Below are positions 33,732 through 48,700 of a DNA stretch of 64,000 bases, piece by piece (positions within the stretch are counted from its first letter, which is position 1; each line of letters starts with the position of its first letter). The DNA is from Pseudosulfitobacter sp. DSM 107133 (GTDB lineage: Bacteria; Pseudomonadota; Alphaproteobacteria; Rhodobacterales; Rhodobacteraceae), in contig NZ_CP085155.1 of assembly GCF_022788695.1 (NCBI RefSeq), positions 507,402 through 571,401 on the forward strand, given 5' to 3'. The notes beneath the pieces are model-generated. The model was not told the origin of the DNA, ran no database searches, and worked only from the letters and a program-made list of their open reading frames with translations. Made by a program: the position numbers and the translations under genes.

Positions 33732-36700
33732 ATGGCCGTCACATCCACAGGTACCAATGGTTTCTATTACGAATATGTCACCGCAAATGCGACGACCGTT
33801 ATTGACAGCAATGCCGACGCCCGCGCGCTGATCTTCGACGGAACCGGCCAAGCGACTCGGTCCGATGGCCATGTAAATTATGTCAGCATTCTGTCCCCCG
33901 GCGTCGATGACTTTGCGGTCCGCTATACCGGAACATTCAACGTATCACCCGCAAAAGTCGGCGACTGGGATTTCCAGATTGCGGCCGATGACGGGATCAT
34001 CCTGATCATCGACGGAGTAGAGATCAATTCGCGCTTTGATGAAAGTGACCCAGGCAGCGTTCCGGGCGGCTGGAACGACACCTCGACGGTCAACCTTTCG
34101 GCAGGTACCCACACGATCGAAGTGATTTATTGGGAACGCAGCGGCGGTGAAAGCGTGTCCTTGCTGGCGCAAGCCCCTGACGAGGTCAGCATGACGGCAT
34201 TTGGCGCCGATGATGGTGTCGCTGGTGCCACAATCACCAACGATGCCCCCGATTTCGGCACAGTGGCCAGCCCGATCAGCGTCGCCGAAGGTGAAACCGG
34301 CGTGGTCTTTGACGCGCAAGCCACAGATGATGGTGGCGCCGCAGATGCCGGGATTACCTATTCCTTCGATGGCGGCGTTGACGATGGCAAATTCACGATC
34401 GATTCAAGCACCGGCGAAGTTAGCTTTAGTGCAGCCCCCGATTTCGAAAATCCCACAGATGACGGCGCCAACAACACCTATGCAATTTCCGTTCGCGCGA
34501 CCGATGCCGAGGGTGCTTTCACCTCGCAAGCGGTCCAGTTCAATGTGACCAACGTTGCCCCCGTAGGGACCGTCACCGCAGACGGTGACGGCCTCTTTGC
34601 CGAGGGTGAAACCATCACCTTTACCGTGACCTTTGACGAAGTCGTGACAGAAAACTTGTCCGCGCTGACCCTGACCGGTCCGCGTAGCGCGACCTATGAC
34701 AGCGGCTCTGGCACCAACACGCTGACCTACACCTACACCGTCGGGGCGTCCGATGACGAAGCCGATCTTGAGGTGACAGGCTACACTGGCGATATCACCG
34801 ATGACGGTGGCGCCCCGGCTGTCCTTGTGGCAACCAGCGACCTCGACATCGTGCTGGACACCACAGCACCCGCAACACCGGGCGTGCCCGATCTGCTGGC
34901 GACCTCTGACAGCAATATTAACAACGATGACACCACCAACGACACGACTCCGACGTTTTCGGTCGATGTGTCCGGCCTGAGCGCTGGCGAATTTGTAACC
35001 CTGATTGATCAAAACGCGGGCGGCGCTACAATTTCGGCGGCCTATGAAGTCACGGGCACCGAAACCGACGGTCTGGCAGAAATCACGGCAAACATTCTGA
35101 CCGATGCTGTGTATAGCGTTGCCGCCCTCCCAACCGATGCGGCCGGCAACATCGGCACGGCATCAGCGGGGCTTCCCGTCACCATTGACACCGATGCAGA
35201 TGTTGGCGACGACCTTTCGATTGCCTTTGTGAACGCTGGCAGTGATCAAGTTTACGGCGGCACTGAAACCGTCGCGATCAGCGTGAGCGGACTTGACACG
35301 AACACCGCTGCCGAACTGACCATCACCGGCACGGCTGGCGATGTGGTCAAAGCGGTTTCCGGCAACGGCACCGTGACGCTGAACACAGCAGAGTCCGTAA
35401 GCCTGGGTGACGGCGCACTTTCGGCTGCGATCGTGGCCACAGACACGGCCGGCAACACGACATCCCCTGCTCCTATTAATTCCTTCTCGGCGGATTACAC
35501 TGCGCCCACCGTGGTTTCTGCCGCGATTTCAGGTGGCACCGGCGTGGACGGCACGATTCTTGATGCCGATACTGGCGGGACCGTTGAGCTGACCATCACC
35601 TTCTCGGAAGAAATGGACACCGCTACAGATCCGTCCATTGCCATCTTTACCGCAGGCACCGGCCTGACCGAAAGCGCAACCGTCGCGCGCAGCTGGTCCG
35701 TTGACGGCACCGCGCTGACCCTGACCTATGACGTGGCCGACACAGACGTTGATCTGGCCGACATTGAAGTGACCGTAACCGATGCCGCTGACGCTGCGGG
35801 CAACGTGCTGAGCATGGGGTCGCCGATCACCACCGAGACTGCCATTGATACCGACACATCCGCCGCGCAGACCGCGACAGTCGCCTTCGACGAGATCCCC
35901 GATCAGGCGCAAGCGACAGCTGGCGCGATTGATCTGGTGACGCTCGACGGTACCGACGGCACCACCTATGCCCTTTCAGGTATGGGAGAAATCAACACTC
36001 ATGTCGAATTCGATGGCCTGACGCTGCGGATCAGCGACAACGAGGCCGCACGCGCGTTTTTTGACCGCGAGGAAAATCCATCTATCGTGATCGAGGTCGC
36101 AGGGACCGACAACGCAGGCAACATCACCCTGTCGACGTTGACCTTCAACCTGAACGATCTGAATGATGCGCCAGAGCTGGGCGCAGGTCCGAACACCGAC
36201 GCCGACACCGTCAAGGAACGCGCTGATGGCGCGGGCGAGAACGCCGTGCCCTTCGGGACAGACGGCACCTTTACCGTCACCGACGACGACACCGGCAACA
36301 CCCATTCGGTCACGGTTTCCAACATCTCGACCACCGGGTCGGGCGGCTTCCTTGGCTTCTTCTCGGCTGGTTTCGATGATCCGATCACCGGTGACGGCGC
36401 CGGTACAGTCGCCTGGAACTTCAACGTCGGCGCCCCGCTGCCCGCCGGTGTTTCGGCCGCGCAAATGGCGACCATTGACGCATTGGCCGAAGGCGAGACC
36501 ATCGTTCAGACCTATGACGTGATCGTCACCGAGACCAACACCTCGCCCGCACAGTCGTTTACACAGCGTGTAACCATCACCATCGAAGGCACAAATGACC
36601 TGCCCGTAATCTCTGGCACAGAGATTGGCGCAAGCGTAACCGAAGTTGTTGATCCGTCGATGGCGGACCAGACGTTGACCGCCGAAGGCACGTTGAGCGT

Positions 36701-39700
36701 CGCGGACACAGACGCCACCGATACCGTTGTCGTTGAGGTCACCTCGGTCGCAACTTCTGGCACTTTCACCGGGACGAATCCGCTCGAGGGCACCGACTTG
36801 CTTGGCTTCATGCAGGTTGTCGCGGGTGACGGTACATCCGGCACTCCCGGCACTGCCACCGATGCAATGGCAGCAGCTGAATCCGCACCATCCGATTTCA
36901 CCTGGAAATTCAGCGCGGGCATCACTGCCACAAGCGCATTCGATTTCCTTAACGAAGGTGAAACTCTTGAGCTGGCCTATACGCTGACGGCCACCGACAG
37001 CAGCACCGCGGCAGGCGTCGACACGCAGGTCGTCACGATCACTGTTACCGGCAGCAACGACGTGCCAACCATCGCCGCCGCCAGTACCGTTGGTGGTGTG
37101 GTCGAGGCTGGTGACGGCATCCCCGGGACATCAAACGCAACCGGCTCGCTGAACGTGTCGGGTATGAACTGGGCCGATGCGGATGACGGCGAAACGGCTG
37201 ATTTGCTAATCACCAAGGGCTCCGCAGGAAGTGATGCGCAGAGCAATCTGACCTTTGACAGCGGTATGCTTTCGAACGAAGCGGCGATCGAAGGCACCTA
37301 TGGCACGCTTTATGTCACAGCGACCGGCGATTACCGTTACGAGTTGAACGATCTGGACGCAGACACCCAGGCGCTGGACGGCGGCGATCTGACTTCGGAA
37401 ACCTTCAACTACACCATTGCCAACCGCACGGGTGGTGCAGAAAACGAAGCAACACAGACACTTACCGTTAACATTACAGGCAGCAACGACGCGCCCGAAA
37501 TCACCGTGGTCGAAGCGGTGGGGACAGTCGTCGAAGCTGGTGTTGACAGCGAAAACGCTGCCAGCGCGGGCACGCCTTCCGCAACGGGCAGCTTTACCGC
37601 CAGCGACGTGGATGCAGACGATACTGACTTGACGTGGTCGGCCAATGTGAGTGGCATGCAAATCATCGGCATGGGCGGCGAAATCATCGGCACCTACGGC
37701 ACGTTCAGCGTCGACGCCTCCGGCGCATGGACCTTTACGCTGGCGAACGAGTCGCCCGCGGTCGATGCGCTGTACCAGGGGGAATCCGTCTCGGAAACCT
37801 TCGAGGTCGAGGTTGCTGACGGCAACGGCGGCACAGACACCGAAACCGTCACCATCAACATCACCGGCACCAATGACGCCCCGGTGGTCACCGCCGATGC
37901 CCTGCCAGATACCGATGTCACAGAAATCGGTGACGGGGTCGCAGGCGACGCGTCTGCTTCCGGCTCGTTCACTGTGACGGATGTCGATTCCGATGCGCCC
38001 ACCACCGATGACGATGCCAAAATCTGGTCCATCGTGGACGGCGATACCGGCGCCCTCACAACAGCGAATCCAGCCACCTCAGCGCAGGTTATCGGCACAT
38101 ACGGCACGCTGACGCTGACCAATATGGGTGCGTGGACCTACACATTGGGCGATTCATTCGCGGCGACGCAGGCGCTTGACGATAGCGGAAGCGTCAACGA
38201 TGTATTCACCGTGCGCGTGGCCGACGGCCTGGGCGGCTTTGACGAAATCGACGTGACCGTAACGGTCGCGGGCAGCAATGATGCACCCACCATCACGGTT
38301 GAAACCGGTGACGGCATCACCGGCGCGGTCACCGAAGGCAGCGGCACCCTCACTGCCAGCGATACGCTGACCATCTCGGACGTCGACGGCAATGAAACCG
38401 TGACAACCACCGTCACCGGCGTCACAGCCTCGGGTGTACTGGGCGAATTTGGCGCGATTGATGATGCAACGTTGCAAGCTCTTGTCGAGATTGCAAACGG
38501 CACGCTGACCAACGACGCATCCGGCAACGGGTCCAACCAGGCAACCTGGAACTTCAGCGCTGAATCGACCCTGTTCGACTATCTGGCCAAAGACGAGGTC
38601 CTGACGCTGGCCTATGAAATCACCAGCGATGACACCACCACCACCGACACCCAAACCGTGACTGTCACGGTCACCGGTTCGAATGATCTCCCCTCTGTAC
38701 AAATTGGCGCGGGCGACAGCGACACCGGCGCCGTGACGGAATCCGATATGCTTGTTATGGGCAACTTGGAAACCAATGGCACGCTGACCATTTCCGATCG
38801 AGATGCCAGTGACACACACACACCGAACGCTTATCTTGATACGGTAACCTGGACGGATCTGAACGGGACCAACAACGGAGGGACTCCGTCCTCTGCCGGG
38901 ACCATCAGCAACCCCGCATTGCTGGCCGCGCTTGAAAACGCCTTTTCGGTCGACAACAGCACCGACAACGACACGATCGAATGGACCTATAGCCTGGCCG
39001 ATACCCAGGTTGATTTCCTTGGTGCGGGTGAAACACTGACATTGGTGTTCTACGTCTCTGCGCAAGACGACAGCGCCAGCGGCGGCGGCGACATCAACAA
39101 CCAGCCGGACACTTCGCCCGTTCGCCCGGTCACCATCACGATCACCGGCAGCGACGACGCGCCAACCATCACCGCTGACACGCAAAACAGCTTTGACGAA
39201 GGTGACTCGCTGGTCATTGAAGATGGCGCGGCCACTGGCCCCAGCCTTGCCGATGACGTCACCGTCAACCTGCTGGGCACGGGCGTGGATACCACCTCGG
39301 AAATCTGGGTAACCAACGTCGATGAAGAGCTGGACACCAACGATACCCGCAGCACCACCGGCACACCGTCGATCTCTGTTGGCGGCTCGCTGCCCGCGGG
39401 CTATGCTGCTGCCGACGTCGAAGCTGCCTTTGGCGGTCTGACGTCCGACAGTGATGTGGTCACTTTCAACCGCAACGCCGCCGTCTTCGACGCACTTGAT
39501 GACGGGGCGTTCATTGACGTTACGCTCAGCTACACCGTGCGCACCACTTCGCCCGACGGGACAACCTTTGTCGACACGCCGCTGACCACCGTTGTGCGCG
39601 TGAATGGGGTGAACGACGCACCCTATATCGTCAATACCGAAGACTTTGAGGCCGACATCACTGAAGACGGCACCACCAGCCTGAACGGGGCCATCACTTT

Positions 39701-42700
39701 CAATGACATCGAGCCCACCGATACAGCGGCACTTTCGGTGACGGTCACCGCAGTTGAGGGCACCGGAGACGGTGCCGCCTCGCTGGCCGACTATGTCGGT
39801 ACCTTCTCGGCCGGTTCCCTGGCGCCTTCGGGTGGCAGCGATGGCTCGGTCTTCTATTCGTTCAACATCAGTAACGCCGTGTTGCAGAACCTGGCCGAAG
39901 GCGAAGTCTTTACCCAGTCCTATGAGGTTGCCATCACCGACGGCGATCTGGAAACCTCCCGTCCCATCGTGATCACCTTTACCGGCGTCAATGACGCCCC
40001 GGCGAATGTGGTCGTCAGCGGCACAACCGCCGTGACCGAAGATCTGGATACCGACGCGACGGCTGCCGCAACCACGCAGCAGCTGACCGGATCGATCAGC
40101 TTTGACGATGCAGATGTCTCGACACTTGCGGCAGGCGATCCCGCAATCACTGCGGATACACACACCGTCACCAGTGCCTTTGCTTCGGCCACACTCGATG
40201 GTGATGCTCTTGTCGGCTACAGCGGTGCCACCGGCACCTTTGCGATCGACGCGGCCAGCGTCGTTGCCGCGAACATGGCCCAGACGGTGGCGAACTCCGT
40301 CGACTGGACCTATGACATCAATGATGCTGACTTCGACTTCCTGGCAGACGGCGAAGCGCTGGCGCTGACGTTCACCGTGACCATCGACGACGGCAACACC
40401 GACGGCGTGACCACGCAGGATGTCACCTTTACCGTGACCGGCACCAACGACAGCCCGACATTGGGATTGACCGGCATGGGCGACAGCAACGCCGACACCC
40501 TTGCCGAGACTGACGCTGGTCTGACGGCCTCCGGCACCCTGACGCTGAGCGATGTCGATCTGAGCGACACTGTCTCGGTCAACGGGATTTCGGTTGCCGT
40601 CACCTCCGGCAGCGCGGGCACACTCGACAATGCCACGCTTCAGGCGATGCTGAGCGTCGCGGGTGACCTAGATGCCACCGAAACAAGCGAACAGGTCACC
40701 TGGACCTTTGACAGCGGAATGGAGGCTTTCGATTACCTGACCGCAACGCAATCGCTTGAGCTGACCTACACGTTGACGGCCACCGACAGCGCAGGTGCAA
40801 CCGACACCCAAAATGTCGTCATCACCATCAACGGCACCAACGACGTACCAACAATCGCAGGTACTGCCACGGGCACAGTCGCAGAAGACGCGATGGATCT
40901 GACCGCCAGCGGCCAGATCACCATTGCCGATCCTGACACCGGCGAAAGCACCTTTGGCGCGATTGCAGCGGGCACCGCGGGCGACAACGCCTATGGCACC
41001 TTCGAAGTAGATACCGCAGGCAACTGGACCTACACGCTCAACAACGCGTTGGATGTGGTACAGGATCTGGGCGTCGGCCAAAGCATCGACGACACGATCA
41101 CCGTCGCCTCATTTGACGGCACCGCGTCGCAGGTACTGACCGTCACCATCACCGGCACAAACGACGCGCCCGTGATCGACGAGGTTGCCACGGACAATGC
41201 GCCGACAACCGATGAGGATGTGCCGTTCACCGGTACCGTCGTGGCCGCTGACCGCGATGGCGACACGTTGACCTATGCTGTCGGCACCGATGCGGCGAAC
41301 GGATCGGTGACAATCAACGAGACGTCAGGTGAGTACACCTATACCCCCGACGCAAACACCAACGGCCCCGACAGTTTCATTATCAATGTGACTGACGGAC
41401 AGGGCGGATTGGACGCGATCACCATCAACATCGGGGTCACCGCCGTAGACGATGCGCCCGATGCCGCTGCCGGTACGGATACCACCGCTGAAGACACTGC
41501 CGTGATCATCGACGTGACGCCCTTCGTCACCGAGGTGGATGGCGAAACCTATTCGGTCACGGCCGCCAGCGTCCCTGCGGCGCAGGGTACTGTGACCTTC
41601 TCGGGCACCTCCATCACCTTCACCCCTGCCCTGAACTTCAACGGCAACGCCGAGATCGCCTATACCGTCACCGACGATGCAGGCACCCTCTCGGACAGCG
41701 ACACTGTCACTGTCACCGTCACCGCCGTCGATGACGCGCCGGTTGCCGCAGACGACACCCAGACGGTGCTGGAAGATGCCGCGACCACAGACTTTGATGT
41801 GGCATCGCTGATCACCGAGGTGGACGGCGACGCGGTCATCGTCTCTGCAACCGTTCCCGCAGCCGAAGGCACTGTCACCGTCACCGGCACCGTTATCAGC
41901 TTCACCCCCGCCGCCAACTTCAACGGTTTGGCGACGATCAGCTACACGGTCACCGATGACACCGGCGCCGCGCGGAGCGACAACGGCGTGATTGCGGTCA
42001 CCGTCACCCCGGTCAACGACGCAACCGAGATTGACGTGGCAGCTCAGGTCACTCCGACACATGTCGAAGCGGTTGATGCGGCACCCGCCGTGCCGACGCT
42101 GGTGGCCGATGCGGTCACGCTGGTCGATGTCGACGGGCTGGACTATGACGGCGCGGTCTTCACCGCGGCTGTCGACAGCGGCGATGCAAGCGATCTGCTG
42201 TCCCTCGACAACGCAGGCAGCGTTGCCGTCACAGGCAGCACCGTCAGCGTTGGCGGCACCGATGTGGGCACGCTGAGCAGCGGCACCGGCACGCTTTCGG
42301 TTGCCTTTGCCGGACTGGTCAGCGAAGCGCAGGTGCAGGCCGTTGTGCAAGCCCTGGCCTATGCCACCACCAGCGACCAACCCGCGGCAAGCCGCGCGAT
42401 CACGCTGGACCTCACCGATGGTGACGGCGGCACTGCAATGCAGCAATCCGTCTCTCTCGACATCTCAGCCAGCAACGATACGCCGACTGCAAATGACTTT
42501 ACAGCGGCGCCCTCCCTGGCCGAAGACCTGAATATCGACATTCCCATCGTCAATGGCACCGCAGGCATGGGCGAGATCTCTCTCGCAGAGTTCGGCAGCG
42601 ATCCCGATGGCAACATCGACCTGTCCTCGATCAGCTTTGCGGGCACGGCGATGGTGAACGGCATGTCCGAAACCTTTGCCACCCTCGGTCTGAGCTATGA

Positions 42701-45700
42701 CAGCCTGACGAATGAAATATCTGTAGACGGGACAGCCGCATTCTACCAAAGCCTGGATGCAGGCGACACGCTGTCGCTGGAGCTCGGCTTTACCTTGACC
42801 GACGGCGCAAGTGCCTCGGATGACGGGGTGCTCACCCTGACCGTGACAGGTGCGAACGACCTGCCGGTTCTGGGCGCTGCTAACCTTGTCACCTACGCCG
42901 ATACTAGCGCAGATGACACCTTTGGTGATGTCGCGGGCACCTTCGTTGCAACCGATGTGGACGAGGATGACACAGATCTGTTCTACAGCCTCGGCGGTGG
43001 TAGTTCGAGCGGCTCGGATGCAGGTGGCGGGTTTGAGACGCTTACCAGCCCATACGGCGTACTGAAACTGTACAATAACGGCAATTACACATTCGAAGTA
43101 AACAGCACGGCAATCAACGCGGCCCCCGCAGGCGCCCCGATCGTGGTCGAATTTGATGTCCTGGTCTACGACGACGATGGCGCCAACCCGACAACGATGA
43201 CGGTCACCGTGAATCCTGCCAATGACACGCCGGAAATCGACACAATCGCTCCGGGCAGCGTCGTTGATACGGTCGCAGCCGACAGCATTCCAGATCTGAC
43301 AGGTACGGCCACGGCCAGTGACCGCGACACCGGCGACGTGCCAGAGTTCACCATTGCGGGTGAAACAGTTGTGGAAGGTGAGACAAGCCAGACGTTCTAT
43401 TACGACCGCACAGCCGATACCGTCGGTACCACCGCGGGCGCTGGTCTGATCGAGCTGGGCACGCTGACCGTGCAAACCACGGGCGGCTATGTCTTTGACG
43501 TCAACGATGCTGGTATCGACGCCCTGCGCGCCGGTGAGGCCCCCGTGATCTCTACCGATCTGCGCGCAACCGACGATCTGGGGCTGTTCACCGAAACGCC
43601 GCTGACCATCAACGTCACCGGCGCGAACGACACCCCCGTTGTCGTTGGCGTGGTTCCCGGCCTGACAATCACCGCCAAGGAACAGCTGGAGGCAAGCGGC
43701 GAACGCCCGGATGCCGAAGGCACGGCAGTGACCGCAAACACTACGATCTCTTACGAGGATGCAGACAGCGTCGGCACGCCGAACTTCGCCTTCATCCCTG
43801 CCGAGTCTGGTTATGCCGGTACGATCTCGTTCACGCCGTCCGGCGGAAATGTGTCGACAGGCAGCGTCGGTGTGGGCTTCACAATCCCCGATGCACAGCT
43901 GAACGCTCTTGCTGAGGGCGAAGCGCTGGGTAGCAGCCCGCAAGAATACGAGATCCGTATTTTTGACGACAGCGGTGCCTTTGTTTCGCAGACAGTGCTC
44001 ATCCAGATTGTCGGCAGCAACGACCGCCCGGTGATCTCTGCCGCTGCTGGCCAGGATGGCGCGGATGTTTTCGAAGCGGCCGATGGCGTGCTTGACGGCA
44101 CAATCACCGCAACCGGCGACCTGAGTGTCACCGATGAGGATCTCATCGACAACGTGACGCTCAGCGTAACGGATGTTGCGGTATCGGGCAGCTACGCGGG
44201 TGACTCGACACCGACCGCGACGGCACTGAAGGGCATGCTCGGCTTCGGCCCAAGCGGCGCGACCTCCGGCTTCGCGGCTCTCTACACCGTTGACGCCGAT
44301 GGCGCAGGGTCGGATCTGACTTGGGGCTTCACTTCGGGGACAGCAGGCGACAATGCGTTTGAATTCCTCGCAGACGGCGAAACCCTTGTGCTGGCCTATG
44401 AGGTCACAGCCGACGACGCCTCTGGCACCGACACGGCAGCCACCACTCAGACCATCACCGTCACCATCACCGGGACCAACGACAGCCCCGTCGCCGCAGG
44501 CGATGTAACCGTCACCCAGAACGAGGATATCGACGCGCTTGAGGTCATCACGACCGCAACAGCGACAGACCTCGACGACAGCGATACACTTGTCTTCTCG
44601 ATCAACGCGGGCAACGACGATGGCCTGTTCGAGATTGACGCGACCACAGGCGAAATCTCACTCGCGGATGGCATGTCGCTTGATGCCGAAGCAGTGGGCG
44701 GCGGCCAGCATGTCCTGACAATCCTGACGGACGATCAGAACGGCGGGACGGGCACCCAGCAGGTGACAATCAACGTTGCAGATGTGGATGACAACATCAC
44801 CACCCTGCCCGTCGATGCAGACCCAACCGCGATGGGCGAAGGCAACGTGGACGAGAACGCCACAGCCGGAACGCTCGTGGGCATCTCTGCACAATCGACA
44901 GACGCCGATGTAACTGCGGCTCCGCTGAGCTATGCCATCACCGGTGGCACCGGCATGGGCCTGTTCGAAATCGACAGCGCGAATGGTGCCGTCAGCGTCG
45001 CCACTGGCGCGACAATTGATCGCGAAGCCTCCGGCGGCGACAGCTACACCATCGAGGTGACCGCAACGCCACAGAACGGGGCGGCAAGCGCTCCGGCAAC
45101 ATTCACGATCACCATCAACGATCTGGATGAGTTCGACGTAACCGCACCTGCCGATGACGACATGCTCACCCCGAACGAGATTTCGGAATCTGCGGCCGCG
45201 GGCACTTATGTCGGTCTGATGGCACTGTCGGTTGACGGCGACGCGACTCTTAACGGGGTGACCTATGCGCTGACCGACGACGCGGGCGGCCGGTTCGAAA
45301 TCGACGCCGTTTCTGGCGCGGTGACCCTGTCGGATGAACCCGGTGCCACCGGCATCGACTTTGAAACCCAGACCAGCCACCTGATCACCGTGCAAGCCAC
45401 CAGCGAGGATGGCAGCACGGCTAGCACCGATTTCACAATCGACATCCTCGTGGCCGACGATACGCCACCGGTGATCCAGACCAACGCGGCGCAGTCTGCG
45501 GCAGAGAACCAGACCACGGTTGTGCTGCTGGATGCGACAGACGTGGACAGCAACGATGCCTCTATCGTCTTCACGATCACTGGCGGCGATGATGCTGCGG
45601 CCTTTGAAATCGGAGAGGACAATGTCCTGCGCTTTGTCTCTGCGCCTGATTTTGAAATGCCGACTGACACCGGTGCCGATCGCACATACGAAGTGACAGT

Positions 45701-48700
45701 CCGGGCAACCGATCCACTGGGCAACTTCAGCGAGCGCACGATTTCGGTCGACCTGACGGATGTAAACGAGGCACCCGAGGTGGCGCTCGACAACACCGTC
45801 GTCACGATTGCGGAAAACACGGATCTGACCGGTGGCGTCAAGGTGGCGGATATCACCATCACCGACGATGCACTGGGAACCGAGGGACTGAGCCTCGCGG
45901 GAGACGATGCCGGTCGCTTCACAATTGTGATGGGCACATCGGGACCAGAGCTGCACTTCAACGGGACTTCACCCAACTTCGAAGCGCCTGACGACTTCGG
46001 CGGCGACGGGGTCTATGACGTAACGGTTCTGGTAGATGACGCCACGCTGGGTATGGGGTCGGACGACTCCGCCGCCTTTAGCCTGACCGTAACCGATGTA
46101 AACGAGGCGCCGGTTGCGGCGGACGAATTCGACCTTTCAGAAGGCAGCTTGGATGAAGACTCCAGCTTCAACGTGACGTTTACCACTGTGTCCGGAATGC
46201 TGGAGCCGGGACAGGTCGAACTGAGCACGATCGTTCAGGACGAGGACGGCAACGTCGATCTCACTTCGCTCTCCTTCGACAGTATAACGCTTGATGGTGT
46301 CACATTGGCCGACATTGCCGCAGGCGGTGTCAGCTACAATTCCGCAACGGGTGCCTTCACCCTCGATGCTTCGGTAGAGGCCTATCAATCGCTCGCCGTC
46401 GGACAGACAGGGATTGTCTTGGCGAATTTCACAGTCACCGACGCCGGAGGGCTAAGCGATACTGGCTCCTTGCGGTTCGAACTGGAAGGGACGAACGACC
46501 TGCCCGTCGTGACAGTGGCAGACTCCGATCTCACTGTGACAACGGACGAGGATACTGCAGTCAGTGGCACCGTGGTCGCAACCGATGTGGATGCAGGCAG
46601 CACGATTGCTTACAGCGTGGAAATAGACGACGGGCCTGCCAATGGAATCGTCACAATTGACGCCGTGACGGGTGACTACACCTACACACCCGATACCAAC
46701 ACAAGCGGCTTCGACAGCTTCACGGTCACCATCACAGACGATCAGATGGCAAGCGTCACACAGGTGGTCAACATCGGGGTCACCCCCGTAGACGATGCGC
46801 CCGATGCCGCTGCCGGTACGGATACCACCGCTGAAGACACTGCCGTGATCATCGACGTGACGCCCTTCGTCACCGAGGTGGATGGCGAAACCTATTCGGT
46901 CACGGCCGCCAGCGTCCCTGCGGCGCAGGGTACTGTGACCTTCTCGGGCACCTCCATCACCTTCACCCCTGCCCTGAACTTCAACGGCAACGCCGAGATC
47001 GCCTATACCGTCACCGACGATGCAGGCACCCTCTTGGACAGCGACACTGTCACTGTCACCGTCACCGCCGTCGATGACGCGCCGGTTGCCGCAGACGACA
47101 CCCAGACGGTGCTGGAAGATGCCGCGACCACAGACTTTGATGTGGCATCGCTGATCACCGAGGTGGACGGCGACGCGGTCATCGTCTCTGCAACCGTTCC
47201 CGCAGCCGAAGGCACTGTCACCGTCACCGGCACCGTTATCAGCTTCACCCCCGCCGCCAACTTCAACGGTTTGGCGACGATCAGCTACACGGTCACCGAT
47301 GACACCGGCGCCGCGCGGAGCGACAACGGCGTGATTGCGGTCACCGTCACCCCGGTCAACGACGCAACCGAGATTGACGTGGCAGCTCAGGTCACTCCGA
47401 CACATGTCGAAGCGGTTGATGCGGCACCCGCCGTGCCGACGCTGGTGGCCGATGCGGTCACGCTGGTCGATGTCGACGGGCTGGACTATGACGGCGCGGT
47501 CTTCACCGCGGCTGTCGACAGCGGCGATGCAAGCGATCTGCTGTCCCTCGACAACGCAGGCAGCGTTGCCGTCACAGGCAGCACCGTCAGCGTTGGCGGC
47601 ACCGATGTGGGCACGCTGAGCAGCGGCACCGGCACGCTTTCGGTTGCCTTTGCCGGACTGGTCAGCGAAGCGCAGGTGCAGGCCGTTGTGCAAGCCCTGG
47701 CCTATGCCACCACCAGCGACCAACCCGCGGCAAGCCGCGCGATCACGCTGGACCTCACCGATGGTGACGGCGGCACTGCAATGCAGCAATCCGTCTCTCT
47801 CGACATCTCAGCCAGCAACGATACGCCGACACCGACCGACGATATCTTTATTGTCGGCGAGGGCAGCTTCCTGTCGACAGGCAACGTGTTGACCGCAGGT
47901 ACAGCCGACAGCGATCCAGACGGGGATTCCCTGACGGTTAGTGCACTGGCCGATGTCAAGGACGACACCGGCACCGCCGACGCATCCGGCAATGCCCTCG
48001 TGGGCGCCTCGGCCGGGGTCATCACCACAGATTGGGGCGCAGAAGTCACGCTGCAGTCCAACGGTTCGCTGTTCTACAACCTCACCTCCAATACGGCCCG
48101 CTTCAACCAGCTGGCCGCAGGGCAAAGCGCGATTGACAGCTTCACGTACACCGTCACCGACGGGGTGCTGACCGAAACCGCAACAGTCAGCGTTACGATC
48201 ATCGGCACCAACGACAACATCAAAGCGGTTGCCGATACCATCACCGCAACCGAAGACACAGCTGCATCCGTCTCTGGCAACCTGCTGGCGAACGACACGG
48301 ATGTGGATGTTGGCGACACCCGCGAGATCATCAACGTGACCAGCTCGGTCACAGCGACGGCCATTGCAACCGCGACTGGCTATCAGATCACGACGGTGGA
48401 CGGTGTGGTCATCACGCTGGGACAAGATGGCAGCTATGCGCTGACTGCTCCGGATACCCTGGATGAAGGTACGCTTTATACTGCTACCTTCCAGTACAGC
48501 GTGCAGGATGGCGGATCGGCCCAGTCGACAACAACCGTGACTGTGAATGTCACCGGCAACAACGATGGCCCGGCAGCGGCAACAGTCACGCTGACCGCAT
48601 CGGATGAGGACACCACCCGTGTCATCACCGAAGCGGAACTGCTGGCCGGTGCGTCCGACCCGGATGCCAACGCGGTGCTGGAGATCACGGATCTGAGCCT

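Noticed and set aside
38154..40163. Long minus-strand open frame (about 669 residues) inside the giant gene, and similar ones near 41.3-43.9 and 44.6-47.8 kb
   Set aside because: They arise from the biased Asp/Thr/Ala codons of the plus-strand repeats, have no family resemblance or ribosome sites, and duplicate wherever the coding repeats do.
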